From Parcubacteria group bacterium Gr01-1014_29 (GTDB taxonomy: Bacteria > Patescibacteriota > Minisyncoccia > Ryanbacterales > 2-02-FULL-48-12): a stretch of 43,125 nucleotides of DNA. Position numbers and translations under genes: made by a program. The DNA is taken from contig VMFT01000011.1 of NCBI GenBank assembly GCA_007376195.1, forward strand, positions 1 through 43,125, written 5' to 3'. Of this stretch, positions 24,389-31,277 are shown one piece after another (the stretch's first letter is position 1; each line of letters starts with the position of its first letter). The notes under the pieces are model-generated. The model was not told the DNA's origin, made no database searches, and saw only the letters and a list, made by a program, of their open reading frames with translations.

Positions 24389-24475
24389 AAGGAAACACAA
24401 AAATATTTTCAAAAAGTCCTCGGTTCTCCTCGCTTCGCTCGGCCAGACTTTTCGAAAAAACTTTTGTGTTTCCTT
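24389..24475. repeat. Long inverted repeat between lepB and pth
   Basis: AAGGAAACACAAAA (24389-24402) is mirrored by TTTTGTGTTTCCTT (24462-24475), and the arms go on inward through AAAAAGTC/GACTTTT. The loop is the GC-rich CTCCTCGCTTCGCTCGG. It lies in the divergent gap of lepB and pth and may insulate the two promoters. Confidence 0.55.
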
Positions 24476-24497
24476 TTATTATCATCACAAATTGAGC

Positions 24498-24503
24498 TAT
24501 AAT
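24498..24503 (+). promoter_or_regulatory. -10 box of pth (leaderless)
   Basis: TATAAT ends seven bases before the ATG at 24511. A weak TTTATT lies 17 bases upstream. Confidence 0.55.
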
Positions 24504-24510
24504 AAACAGC

Positions 24511-25116
24511 ATGAAAAAAATACTCCAAATAAACTACATCATTCTCGGTCTGGGAAATCCGGGCAAGGAATATGAATACACGCGGCATAACGCGGGAAGG
24601 AACGCCGTGGTGTTGTTTGCAAAAAACGCCGATCTTCCGCCATTTGAAAAAGACTTAAAACTTGACGCGCTTGCAACCAAAGGCGCCTTCGGCAAAACAT
24701 CCATGCTCGTGGTACTGCCGGAAACATTTATGAACAAATCGGGTACAGCGGCAAAAAAACTCGCGTTGAAAAACAAAAAACAAATTGCCGCATCTGTTAT
24801 TGTTGTGCACGACGATCTTGACTTGCCTATCGGCAACATCAAACTAGTAAAAAACCGCGGGTCAGCCGGACATAAAGGAGTGGAATCAATTATGCGCGCG
24901 CTCGGCACACGCGATTTTACACGCATCCGCATCGGTATTGCAAAGCCAGCTCACATCAAAAAAAGCCAATCGGAGGAAGTAGTCTTAAAAACCGTAATCG
25001 GCCGCGTCTCCCCGGATGATACCAATCTTCTTAAAAAAGGAATTAAAAAAGCCGCTTCGGCGTTACAAACAATTGTAGAGGGCGGCATTGAACGAGCGAT
25101 GAATGAGTGGAACTAG
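24511..25116 (+). CDS. pth: Peptidyl-tRNA hydrolase
   Basis: A 201-residue enzyme that frees tRNA from aborted peptidyl-tRNA. The active-site set is visible: GLGNPGKEYEYTRHNAG (catalytic His), FMNKSG, HDDLDLP, and GSAGHKG. ATG 24511 fits the family. The stop shares a palindromic CTAG (25113-25116) with the stop of the convergent hepT, so the two genes overlap by four bases. Confidence 0.95.
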   Translation: MKKILQINYIILGLGNPGKEYEYTRHNAGRNAVVLFAKNADLPPFEKDLKLDALATKGAFGKTSMLVVLPETFMNKSGTAAKKLALKNKKQIAASVIVVHDDLDLPIGNIKLVKNRGSAGHKGVESIMRALGTRDFTRIRIGIAKPAHIKKSQSEEVVLKTVIGRVSPDDTNLLKKGIKKAASALQTIVEGGIERAMNEWN

Positions 25117-25496
25117 GTGGTGTGTTCCAACGCGCGTTGGAGTGTTTGGAAAGCTTGAAGCGCGTTTGGCAGATCGGCATATACTTTCTCCGCAAGAACC
25201 TCTTTATATGTATGCGCGGTATAGTTTCTATCATCAATCAAACGAAGCCATTGTTCGTCATAATCAATCAACCCAACGCGAAATGCTTCCTGAAAACAGG
25301 TGCGCGGAGATACACAAGTGCTTGAATGTTCTGTCTCAAGATACGCTTTCACTGTTTTCCACGCAAGCTCAAACGTAATTTCAAACCTCTTAATAGCAGA
25401 ATCGCGAATAATATCAGTTTTCTCAAGCTGTAAAACCTCCTCAAGCCGCCCAATAGCCCTATTAAAATCTTCTTTGAGAGATTCAAGTTTTGTCAT
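25113..25496 (-). CDS. hepT: HepT-type HEPN toxin
   Basis: A 127-residue HEPN protein of the HI0074 (nucleotidyltransferase substrate-binding) branch. The Rx4HxY motif reads RNYTAHTY near residue 92, the RNase motif of HepT. The fold is helical throughout. ATG 25496 or the one three codons upstream may be used. It follows mntA on the same strand with a 12-base gap at most, the standard HepT/MntA order. Confidence 0.85.
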   Translation of the reverse strand: MTKLESLKEDFNRAIGRLEEVLQLEKTDIIRDSAIKRFEITFELAWKTVKAYLETEHSSTCVSPRTCFQEAFRVGLIDYDEQWLRLIDDRNYTAHTYKEVLAEKVYADLPNALQAFQTLQRALEHTT

Positions 25497-25508
25497 ATTG
25501 TGCAAACA

Positions 25509-25823
25509 CTAATGAACCGTAATAAATTCGCGGTCGCTCCCCACCACGGAACGAAATTTTTCGCCGACAGCGGCAAAGTCAACAACTTCAATTTTATATA
25601 ACATGCGCAATTCGGAAAGATCATCCTGAATATCCATAAGGATATGACCGGGGATAGCATGAGGACCCTCTATGCCCACATCAATATCAGAACGTTCCGT
25701 GTTCTTTCCGGTAACACGCGAACCGAAAAAAAACACGCGATAGTTCTCTATCGAAAGATGCTTGGCTATACTAGCGAGAATCTCCTTTTTTAGTTTTTCG
25801 CTTGGATAATGTTCAAGCTTCAT
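25509..25823 (-). CDS. mntA: MntA-type nucleotidyltransferase antitoxin
   Basis: A 104-residue minimal nucleotidyltransferase. The motif GSRVTGKNTERSDIDVGI contains the GSx(10)DxD pattern with both metal aspartates. In known systems MntA adenylylates the HepT tyrosine and so disarms it. The weak SD and short gap suggest one message with hepT. It lies next to a promoter-rich gap. Confidence 0.85.
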   Translation of the reverse strand: MKLEHYPSEKLKKEILASIAKHLSIENYRVFFFGSRVTGKNTERSDIDVGIEGPHAIPGHILMDIQDDLSELRMLYKIEVVDFAAVGEKFRSVVGSDREFITVH

Positions 25824-25900
25824 ATCAATATCCTATCACACCGATAGGAGGATATCAATAAAAGGCATAGGTCTATATCATGTGGACCAGAGACAACTGC

Positions 25901-25929
25901 TTGAAATTATAAAAACTCCATGCTATGTT
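25901..25929 (+). promoter_or_regulatory. Promoter of the small membrane protein gene
   Basis: TTGAAA (25901-25906), 17 bases, TATGTT (25924-25929). Confidence 0.5.
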
Positions 25930-25962
25930 CCCTATAAATGCGTAACGACAAAAGGAGAACCT

Positions 25963-26220
25963 ATGCAACTCATTGGTATCATAATTATAGTAATCGCTCT
26001 TGCTCTCTGTTTCCTACGCGTCAAGCAAGACTTTGACTATTGTTTACGCATGTTATGCGTACTTCTCACCTGGTGGGGAATGTTGTTGCTTGACTGTTCA
26101 CCAGACAAATTCGCATGGCAAATGATGCTGGGAACCTCACAACTCTTCACAGTAGTTGGAATTCTGTGCGCCTTAATATCAATTGTACCAGCACTTTTAA
26201 AAGAACCATACAAACGATAG
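25963..26220 (+). CDS. Small two-helix membrane protein, unknown
   Basis: An 85-residue protein with two or three hydrophobic helices: LIGIIIIVIALALCFL near the start, a middle helix (LCVLLTWWGMLLLDC) and LFTVVGILCALISIVPALL at the end, ending in a basic tail. I know no family. AAGGAG lies six bases before ATG 25963, and the start at 25882 would lack any such site. An intrinsic terminator follows and runs into the next gene's ATG. Confidence 0.7.
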   Translation: MQLIGIIIIVIALALCFLRVKQDFDYCLRMLCVLLTWWGMLLLDCSPDKFAWQMMLGTSQLFTVVGILCALISIVPALLKEPYKR

Positions 26221-26268
26221 AAACTCTATACCCTCACAACCATCATCAGTTGTTTGAGTCTTCATTGC

Positions 26269-26294
26269 AAAGGAGCCCGCAAAGCTCCTTTTTT
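26269..26294 (+). terminator. Rho-independent terminator touching the helicase start
   Basis: AAAGGAGC, seven-base loop, GCTCC followed by seven T, and the helicase ATG (26295) follows at once. The 5' arm includes an AGGAG sequence. Confidence 0.75.
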
Positions 26295-28337
26295 ATGTTC
26301 TTAAAAAAGAAGCACAAAAACACTGCACTTGCGAATGAACAATATACTGTGTACACTCCTAACGTGCGCGATGCACAAAAGATAGAACCCTTACTTATTG
26401 CCGGGCTTCACCCCCATTTGTTGGAAAAGCCCGTTTTTTGGTTTCAAAAACAGAAAAAAGAGATTCTCCGCGCGCGTATTATAACGCCATTCTGGCGCCA
26501 CGCGACGCTGGTGGTAGAGCAAGGAATGGCGGCAAAACTTTCAGTTTTTTTGCGGGAACTTCAGGACTTAGGCTACACAAAAGTCCAAACCGTTTTTCAT
26601 CCGGGAGAGTACGCGCATATCGGAGGAGAGATTCGCGTCTATCCTATCAATGAACCGGGTACCTGGCGCATAGATTTTGCGGGGAATGTCATAGAAACAG
26701 TGGAACGTCTGCCTGATACCACTACCGCGCCAGTAGTATCAAACCAACACAAAAAACTCCTAGAACGGCATCGTCTGGGACTTTTAAAGAACGGGGATTT
26801 TGTGGTACATCTCGACCATGGCATTGGAATATTCCGTGGTGTGCTGGAGAAAAACGGAACATCCTACATCGCAATAGAATACGCGCCCGCCCCTTCTTCT
26901 ATTAACCGTCCCGATATGCTCTGGGTGCCGGAAGCGCTCGCGAAAAAAGTTGCGCCGTATATCGGCTTTCGCACGCCAAAAATCCACCGCCTTGGCACAC
27001 CGATTTGGAACGCGGTAAAAAAACGCGCGCGGGAAGATATTATAAAATTCGCGCGGGAACTTTTAGAACTATATGCCAAGCGTGAGGTTGCCGAGCGTCC
27101 CGCCTACGAAGAAGATCCCCTGATGGAACAAGAACTTGCCGCCTCGTTTGTTCACGAAGAAACACCCGACCAAGCACGGGCAGTCGCGGACGTACTTGCT
27201 GACATGGAAAAGCCGCGCCCTATGGATCGACTTCTCTTGGCTGACGTCGGATTCGGAAAAACCGAGGTTGCGGTCCGCGCGGCATTACGCGCCGTCATCA
27301 ATGGCCGGCAAGTTGCAGTTCTGTGCCCCACAACTATCCTTGCAGATCAACATTTTGAAACATGTACCGAACGCCTCAAGCAATTTCCGGTTATGGTAGA
27401 GCGCTTAAGCCGCCTTGAAAAAAACGCGAAACAAAAACAAATCATACAGCGCATCGCCCAAGGAAAAACGGACATCGTCATCGGTACGCATCGTCTGCTT
27501 TCGAAAGACATTAGTTTTGCAAACCTCGGCCTTCTTATTATAGATGAAGAACAGCGCTTCGGTGTCAAGCAAAAAGAGCACATACGGAAACTAAAAGACG
27601 GGGTTGATACCGTATCGCTCTCGGCAACTCCGATACCGCGCACGCTCAATTTCGCGCTCTCGGGATTAAAACCCATGAGTGTCATTACCACCCCGCCCAA
27701 AAACCGTATCGCGCCAAAAACATTCACACTTCCGTTTAGCAAGCAGGTTGTCAAAAACGCCCTACACGCCGAAATCGCGCGCGGCGGGCAGGTATATTTT
27801 CTTTCAAACCATATTCATAAGATGCCGGCATCCCGGGAATTTATCAAAAAAATCGCCCCGCAGGCTCGCGTGGGCATCCTTCATGGACGCATGCGCGAAG
27901 AAGAGATACTCCGCACCATGCGTGAGTTCCGCGAGGGGAAAACTCATATTCTTCTGGCAACAACAATAATCGAAAACGGCCTTGATATCTCAAACGCGAA
28001 CACGCTTATTGTCCAAGACGCCTCGCTCATCGGCCTCTCGCAAGCACACCAGCTCCGAGGAAGAATCGGCCGTGGAGAGACACAAAGCTACGCCTACTTT
28101 CTCTATCCACCGAAGAGACTTACCCAAAAAGCCGAGCGCCGTCTCGAAGCTCTGTTTCGGGCGCAGTATCTTGGCGCAGGACAAGACCTGGCGCTCCGCG
28201 ACATGGAAATCCGCGGGGCAGGAAATATTTTAGGGCGCGACCAGTCGGGCCGCCTAAACCAGATAGGGCTTAATTTATATTGCCAAATGCTTGCAGAAGC
28301 AGTAGAACAAATAAGAGAAAGTTCTCCCCTGAAATAA
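26295..28337 (+). CDS. mfd: Short Mfd-like transcription-repair helicase
   Basis: A 680-residue protein resembling the middle and helicase part of the transcription-repair coupling factor. Order: a degenerate UvrB-like beta domain (GEYAHIGGEIRVYP), the CarD-like RNAP-binding domain (GDFVVHLDHGIGIFRG), then helicase lobes with ADVGFGKTE (Walker A), DEEQRFGV, SATPIPRTL and QLRGRIGR. It ends at the GAGNILGRDQSG block. The N-terminal UvrA-binding part and the C-terminal D7 domain are absent, so it is much shorter than usual (about 1100). The last 113 bases recur at 31050-31162. Confidence 0.9.
   Translation: MFLKKKHKNTALANEQYTVYTPNVRDAQKIEPLLIAGLHPHLLEKPVFWFQKQKKEILRARIITPFWRHATLVVEQGMAAKLSVFLRELQDLGYTKVQTVFHPGEYAHIGGEIRVYPINEPGTWRIDFAGNVIETVERLPDTTTAPVVSNQHKKLLERHRLGLLKNGDFVVHLDHGIGIFRGVLEKNGTSYIAIEYAPAPSSINRPDMLWVPEALAKKVAPYIGFRTPKIHRLGTPIWNAVKKRAREDIIKFARELLELYAKREVAERPAYEEDPLMEQELAASFVHEETPDQARAVADVLADMEKPRPMDRLLLADVGFGKTEVAVRAALRAVINGRQVAVLCPTTILADQHFETCTERLKQFPVMVERLSRLEKNAKQKQIIQRIAQGKTDIVIGTHRLLSKDISFANLGLLIIDEEQRFGVKQKEHIRKLKDGVDTVSLSATPIPRTLNFALSGLKPMSVITTPPKNRIAPKTFTLPFSKQVVKNALHAEIARGGQVYFLSNHIHKMPASREFIKKIAPQARVGILHGRMREEEILRTMREFREGKTHILLATTIIENGLDISNANTLIVQDASLIGLSQAHQLRGRIGRGETQSYAYFLYPPKRLTQKAERRLEALFRAQYLGAGQDLALRDMEIRGAGNILGRDQSGRLNQIGLNLYCQMLAEAVEQIRESSPLK
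28161..28273 (+). repeat. 113-bp direct repeat, left copy (inside the mfd 3' end)
   Basis: From GCGCAGTATCTTGGCGCAGG to AGATAGGGCTTAA. It is identical to 31050-31162 except for one base (28217 G, 31106 A). Sequences just outside differ in both copies while still coding the same motif. Confidence 0.95.
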
Positions 28338-28341
28338 AAAC

Positions 28342-28775
28342 ATGTTTATCAAAAACACCTCAAAAATAGACGAGTGGCAGAAAAGGAGACAGCGAATGTT
28401 TAAGTCAGTACCTGCCAAAGGCAAAGTTACCCAGTATCTTGGGAAGAAATTTGTCGTCTATAAAAATACGTTTTGGCCGTTTATGGACAGTCAGCCTCTC
28501 GTTAAAAACTTCAAGATCAATTCAGAAATAAGCCAGCGCACGATGTTGTGGCTGAATCTCAATGGGATACCGGTTTAAGGACGAACAAAAAATTCTTTAA
28601 AGAGGTGAGAAAACATCTTAGACCAAAAGGAAGAATATATTTCGCTCAATCTAATTTTGGAGCGATAAAGGAAATAAAAACACTGGCAAAAGCGACGAGA
28701 TTTTCCATTAAAGTCATCGGGCGCCAGTCTGCCGATGGAAAAGTATTTTATGCGTTTGTCTTGAAGCCGAGATAA
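28342..28775 (+). pseudogene. Broken SAM-dependent methyltransferase
   Basis: Two frames hold the two ends of one class I methyltransferase. The first (28342-28578, 78 residues) carries YLGKKFVVYKNTFWPFMDS and LVKNFKINSE, the block that precedes the SAM-binding motif. The second (28548-28775, 75 residues) carries WDTGLRTNKKFFKEV and GRIYFAQSNFG from the C-terminal part. The SAM-binding middle (GTGSG region, roughly 100 residues) is absent and the frame changes, so this is a remnant. It sits at the left end of the island. Confidence 0.75.
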
Positions 28776-28779
28776 CACC

Positions 28780-30012
28780 ATGGACGACCTTATCAAAAAA
28801 ATAAATACGCTTCGTAATATTCCCGACTCAAATCTGAACTTATCAGTCAAAAAAGTGGCGGTGATTTTGACAAGTCCACGTTCTGGATCGAGTCTGGTAA
28901 AAAGCATTTTTAGGACGCATCCAGACATTGCATCACTTGATGGTGAAATAGAACCGCTCCTTACCCTATCAAGAAACGGATTCGGCTATAACTCGGATAG
29001 TGATGCGATCGAAATTTTATCGAACAAAAATGAATTGGCTAATAGTATCCTTGATGGCCTCACGATACCATCCCAAGATTTGTCTCCATCAGAGATTCTA
29101 AAGAAGCGTTGGGAAAAGAGGTTGCTTTTGCAATTCCCAGTAGTCTTTTCTGGAACAGAAGAACACGCAGAGCTTGTCGAATTACTCGATAGCGTTCTCT
29201 TCGAAGTGAAGACATTGGGTATTAAGGAGGAAAAGGAATTACAAAAACTTATTCTCACGAAAATCTTTAGGAATTCACCATGGAGAATGAATTATTACGA
29301 CGGTTATAAAGTTTCCGACACAAAACATTTTTTCAATGAGTTGAAAATCGAGGAGCCACCTTTTATCGTTCCCCGACTTTATGCAAGATCGCTTACAGCT
29401 GATGATGTAGAAAACAAGACATTACTTTTTAAAACACCTCCGGACGCATATCGAATAGGGGTGTACGAACAAATTTTTCCGAACGCTGAAATCAAATACA
29501 TTCATCTGACTCGTGGCTACGCCCAATCTGTCAACGGGCTTATGGATGGTTGGCTTTCGCCAATAGGCTTCTTTTCTCACAACTTGAAGAGAGCGGGAGT
29601 ATCTTTGAGCATCAAAGGTTATTCTGATTCTGTTGAGTTCGGAAAGAGTTGGTGGAAGTTTGATATGCCTCCGAACTGGCGAGAATTCATATCTGCAGAC
29701 CTGGAGAATGTCTGTCTGAACCAGTGGATGTCTGCCCATAAGGCCATTCTTGAAAGCAAACTCCCAAAGCTTTCTATTTCTTTTGAGCAAATATTGTTAG
29801 AGCCCAGCGAAACGATAAATAGGATTACCGATTATCTTGGTTTACAAGAATTAAAATCTATAACGCTTCCTGTTGTAATGGCCATTGAAACTCCAAAAGC
29901 AAGACGTTGGCTTAAAAGAGAAGATTTATTGCTGAAAATTGGAAAGCAAAAAATAGTTAGTGAAATGATGGATTCGCTTGGATATGAAATGAATCCTGAA
30001 ACATGGCTATGA
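28780..30012 (+). CDS. Sulfotransferase-family protein
   Basis: A 410-residue protein with the PAPS-binding 5' loop: TSPRSGSSLVKSIFRTHPDI at about residue 31. A later block LFKTPPDAYRIGVYEQIFPN, FPNAEIKYIHLTRGY, resembles the 3'-phosphate site. Family members move sulfate from PAPS to a hydroxyl or amine. The acceptor is unknown. Its stop overlaps the next gene's start in ATGA. No PAPS-making genes are seen nearby. Confidence 0.85.
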   Translation: MDDLIKKINTLRNIPDSNLNLSVKKVAVILTSPRSGSSLVKSIFRTHPDIASLDGEIEPLLTLSRNGFGYNSDSDAIEILSNKNELANSILDGLTIPSQDLSPSEILKKRWEKRLLLQFPVVFSGTEEHAELVELLDSVLFEVKTLGIKEEKELQKLILTKIFRNSPWRMNYYDGYKVSDTKHFFNELKIEEPPFIVPRLYARSLTADDVENKTLLFKTPPDAYRIGVYEQIFPNAEIKYIHLTRGYAQSVNGLMDGWLSPIGFFSHNLKRAGVSLSIKGYSDSVEFGKSWWKFDMPPNWREFISADLENVCLNQWMSAHKAILESKLPKLSISFEQILLEPSETINRITDYLGLQELKSITLPVVMAIETPKARRWLKREDLLLKIGKQKIVSEMMDSLGYEMNPETWL

Positions 30013-30809
30013 AAAAATACAAGAAAATAATAACTCCGTTTTTGATGGGACAACAGCGAGACGGGCTTTGTCGTGTTCGCGACATAGATTCTGATTTTTG
30101 GGAAGTGCTTGAAGTACCTGAATTTAGAGAGGTGGCACTTTCAAATTCTGACGAGAAGATTCAAAGAATGGCTAAAATATACTCCCTACTTTCTGAAAAA
30201 ATCAAAGAAATGGCAAACAATCATTTTATTCCGGTGAGTATTGCGGGAGATTGTGTCTCAACGATTGGCGTTCTTTCTGGATTGCAAAAAGCCGGAAAGC
30301 AACCTAAACGAGTACTTTGGTTGGATGCTCACGGTGATTTTCATACCTGGGAAACAACGCAAACAAAATATGTCGGTGGAATGCCCTTAGCAATGCTTGT
30401 TGGGCGTGGTGATCAGCGAATCGTCGAGATGGCCGGGCTAAAACCTTATTCCGAAGATCAAATCGTGCTTTCTGACGGGCGAGATCTCGATCCAGGAGAA
30501 AAGGAAGCGTTGCAAAATTCAAAAGTAACGCGATGTCCTATTGCGGATATCTCCAAACATCTTCCACGACAAGACGAAAGCATATATTTTCATTGGGATA
30601 CAGATGTCGTTGATGCTGAAAAAGAAATGCCAGCTCTCAAATATCATGTAAAATCCGGCCCAAGCTTTTCAGATATGAAAGCCCTTTTCAAATCATTGGC
30701 GAACAGAAATATTGTTGCTATTTCTGTATCTGCGTGGCATGAAGAAAAAGATTTGAATAATAAAACAGCAACTGCTAGCCTAACCTTATTGAACAGTTTG
30801 GGTGTCTAA
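30009..30809 (+). CDS. Arginase/agmatinase-like (ureohydrolase) protein
   Basis: A 266-residue ureohydrolase-fold protein. Motifs: AGDCVSTIGVLSGL in place of GGDHS (so the first metal His is Cys), LWLDAHGDFHTWETT (the DAHxD pair), and HWDTDVVD (the DxDxxD-type block). The usual APGTG substrate loop after it is altered to EMPALKYHVKSG. The ATG at 30009 gives coupling with the sulfotransferase. It may act on guanidino groups, perhaps with a new metal site, or be inactive. Terminal residues include NSLGV. Confidence 0.75.
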   Translation: MKKYKKIITPFLMGQQRDGLCRVRDIDSDFWEVLEVPEFREVALSNSDEKIQRMAKIYSLLSEKIKEMANNHFIPVSIAGDCVSTIGVLSGLQKAGKQPKRVLWLDAHGDFHTWETTQTKYVGGMPLAMLVGRGDQRIVEMAGLKPYSEDQIVLSDGRDLDPGEKEALQNSKVTRCPIADISKHLPRQDESIYFHWDTDVVDAEKEMPALKYHVKSGPSFSDMKALFKSLANRNIVAISVSAWHEEKDLNNKTATASLTLLNSLGV

Positions 30810-30860
30810 AAGAATGGGAGTCAACTTCACCGCGTAAACCAAAGCGATTGACGAATTTTT

Positions 30861-30997
30861 TGCTATAATTATGAATCAGGAATCAAGAAAAAGAAAAAGT
30901 GTTCCGCATTTTTATTTCCAACAAGTACGTGCGACCGCGACTTTTATTGGAAATTCCTAAAATAGCAGACGACCGTCGATGCTTTTAGGAATTTTTG
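30861..30997 (+). ncRNA. Candidate small RNA with extended -10 promoter
   Basis: TGCTATAAT (30861-30869) is an extended -10 box. Downstream there is TTTCCAA/TTGGAAA with an inner AAG/CTT stem (about 30914-30953), and AATTCCTAAAA (30952-30962) with TTTTAGGAATT (30983-30993) then T-run. The predicted transcript is about 120 bases from 30876. A 29-residue frame at 30871 starts two bases past the -10 box, so I prefer an RNA. No family is recognised. The rest of the 30810-31267 gap holds the mfd remnant and tandem repeats. Confidence 0.4.
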
Positions 30998-31217
30998 CCA
31001 CACCAAAAACAAAAGAAAAAGCGCAAAACGGCTTGAAGCGCTTTTTGAAGCGCAGTATCTTGGCGCAGGACAAGACCTGGCGCTCCGCGACATGGAAATC
31101 CGCGGAGCAGGAAATATTTTAGGGCGCGACCAGTCGGGCCGCCTAAACCAGATAGGGCTTAACCTCTACTGCCAAATGTTGAGTGAGGCGGTGGCAAACA
31201 TGAGGAGCACGAATTAA
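30988..31217 (+). pseudogene. mfd 3'-end remnant
   Basis: The frame IFATPKTKEKAQ (one frame) then KRLEALFEAQYLGAGQDLA (next frame) continues to a TAA at 31215-31217 (end LSEAVANMRSTN). It matches the end of the short Mfd upstream (RRLEALFRAQYLGAGQDLA, SEAV) and has one base missing near 31029, which shifts the frame. So it is the remains of a longer mfd whose front is gone. Confidence 0.8.
31050..31162 (+). repeat. 113-bp direct repeat, right copy
   Basis: Right partner of 28161-28273 with one mismatch (31106 A against G). It lies within the mfd remnant. Confidence 0.95.
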
Positions 31218-31224
31218 GAATTAA

Positions 31225-31277
31225 TCTAAACTGACTAGACACTCTAAACTGACTAGACACTCGGTGTCTAGTCAGTT
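31225..31277. repeat. 18-bp tandem repeat with inverted copy over the rpsA-like 3' end
   Basis: TCTAAACTGACTAGACAC occurs twice in tandem (31225-31242 and 31243-31260). Its inverse GTGTCTAGTCAGTT (31264-31277) overlaps the stop of the minus-strand S1-like gene, giving a 14-bp hairpin with a three-base loop. Confidence 0.85.

Larger units (their letters stand above)
28274..31049. mobile_element. Putative inserted island between mfd-end repeats
   Basis: The segment between the two repeat copies is visibly AT-rich and holds a broken methyltransferase, a sulfotransferase, an arginase-like gene and a candidate small RNA. No integrase or transposase is seen, so the way of entry is unknown. The layout is that of an integration or duplication in which mfd kept a working 3' end. 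The exact border is inferred from the repeats. Confidence 0.6.

Noticed and set aside
26115-26294. Upstream extension of the Mfd-like gene
   Set aside because: It overlaps the small membrane gene and passes through the terminator; ATG 26295 fits the protein better.
30871-30960. 29-residue frame starting MNQESRKRKS
   Set aside because: The ATG is two bases from the -10 box, so it would not be in the message; no conserved look.
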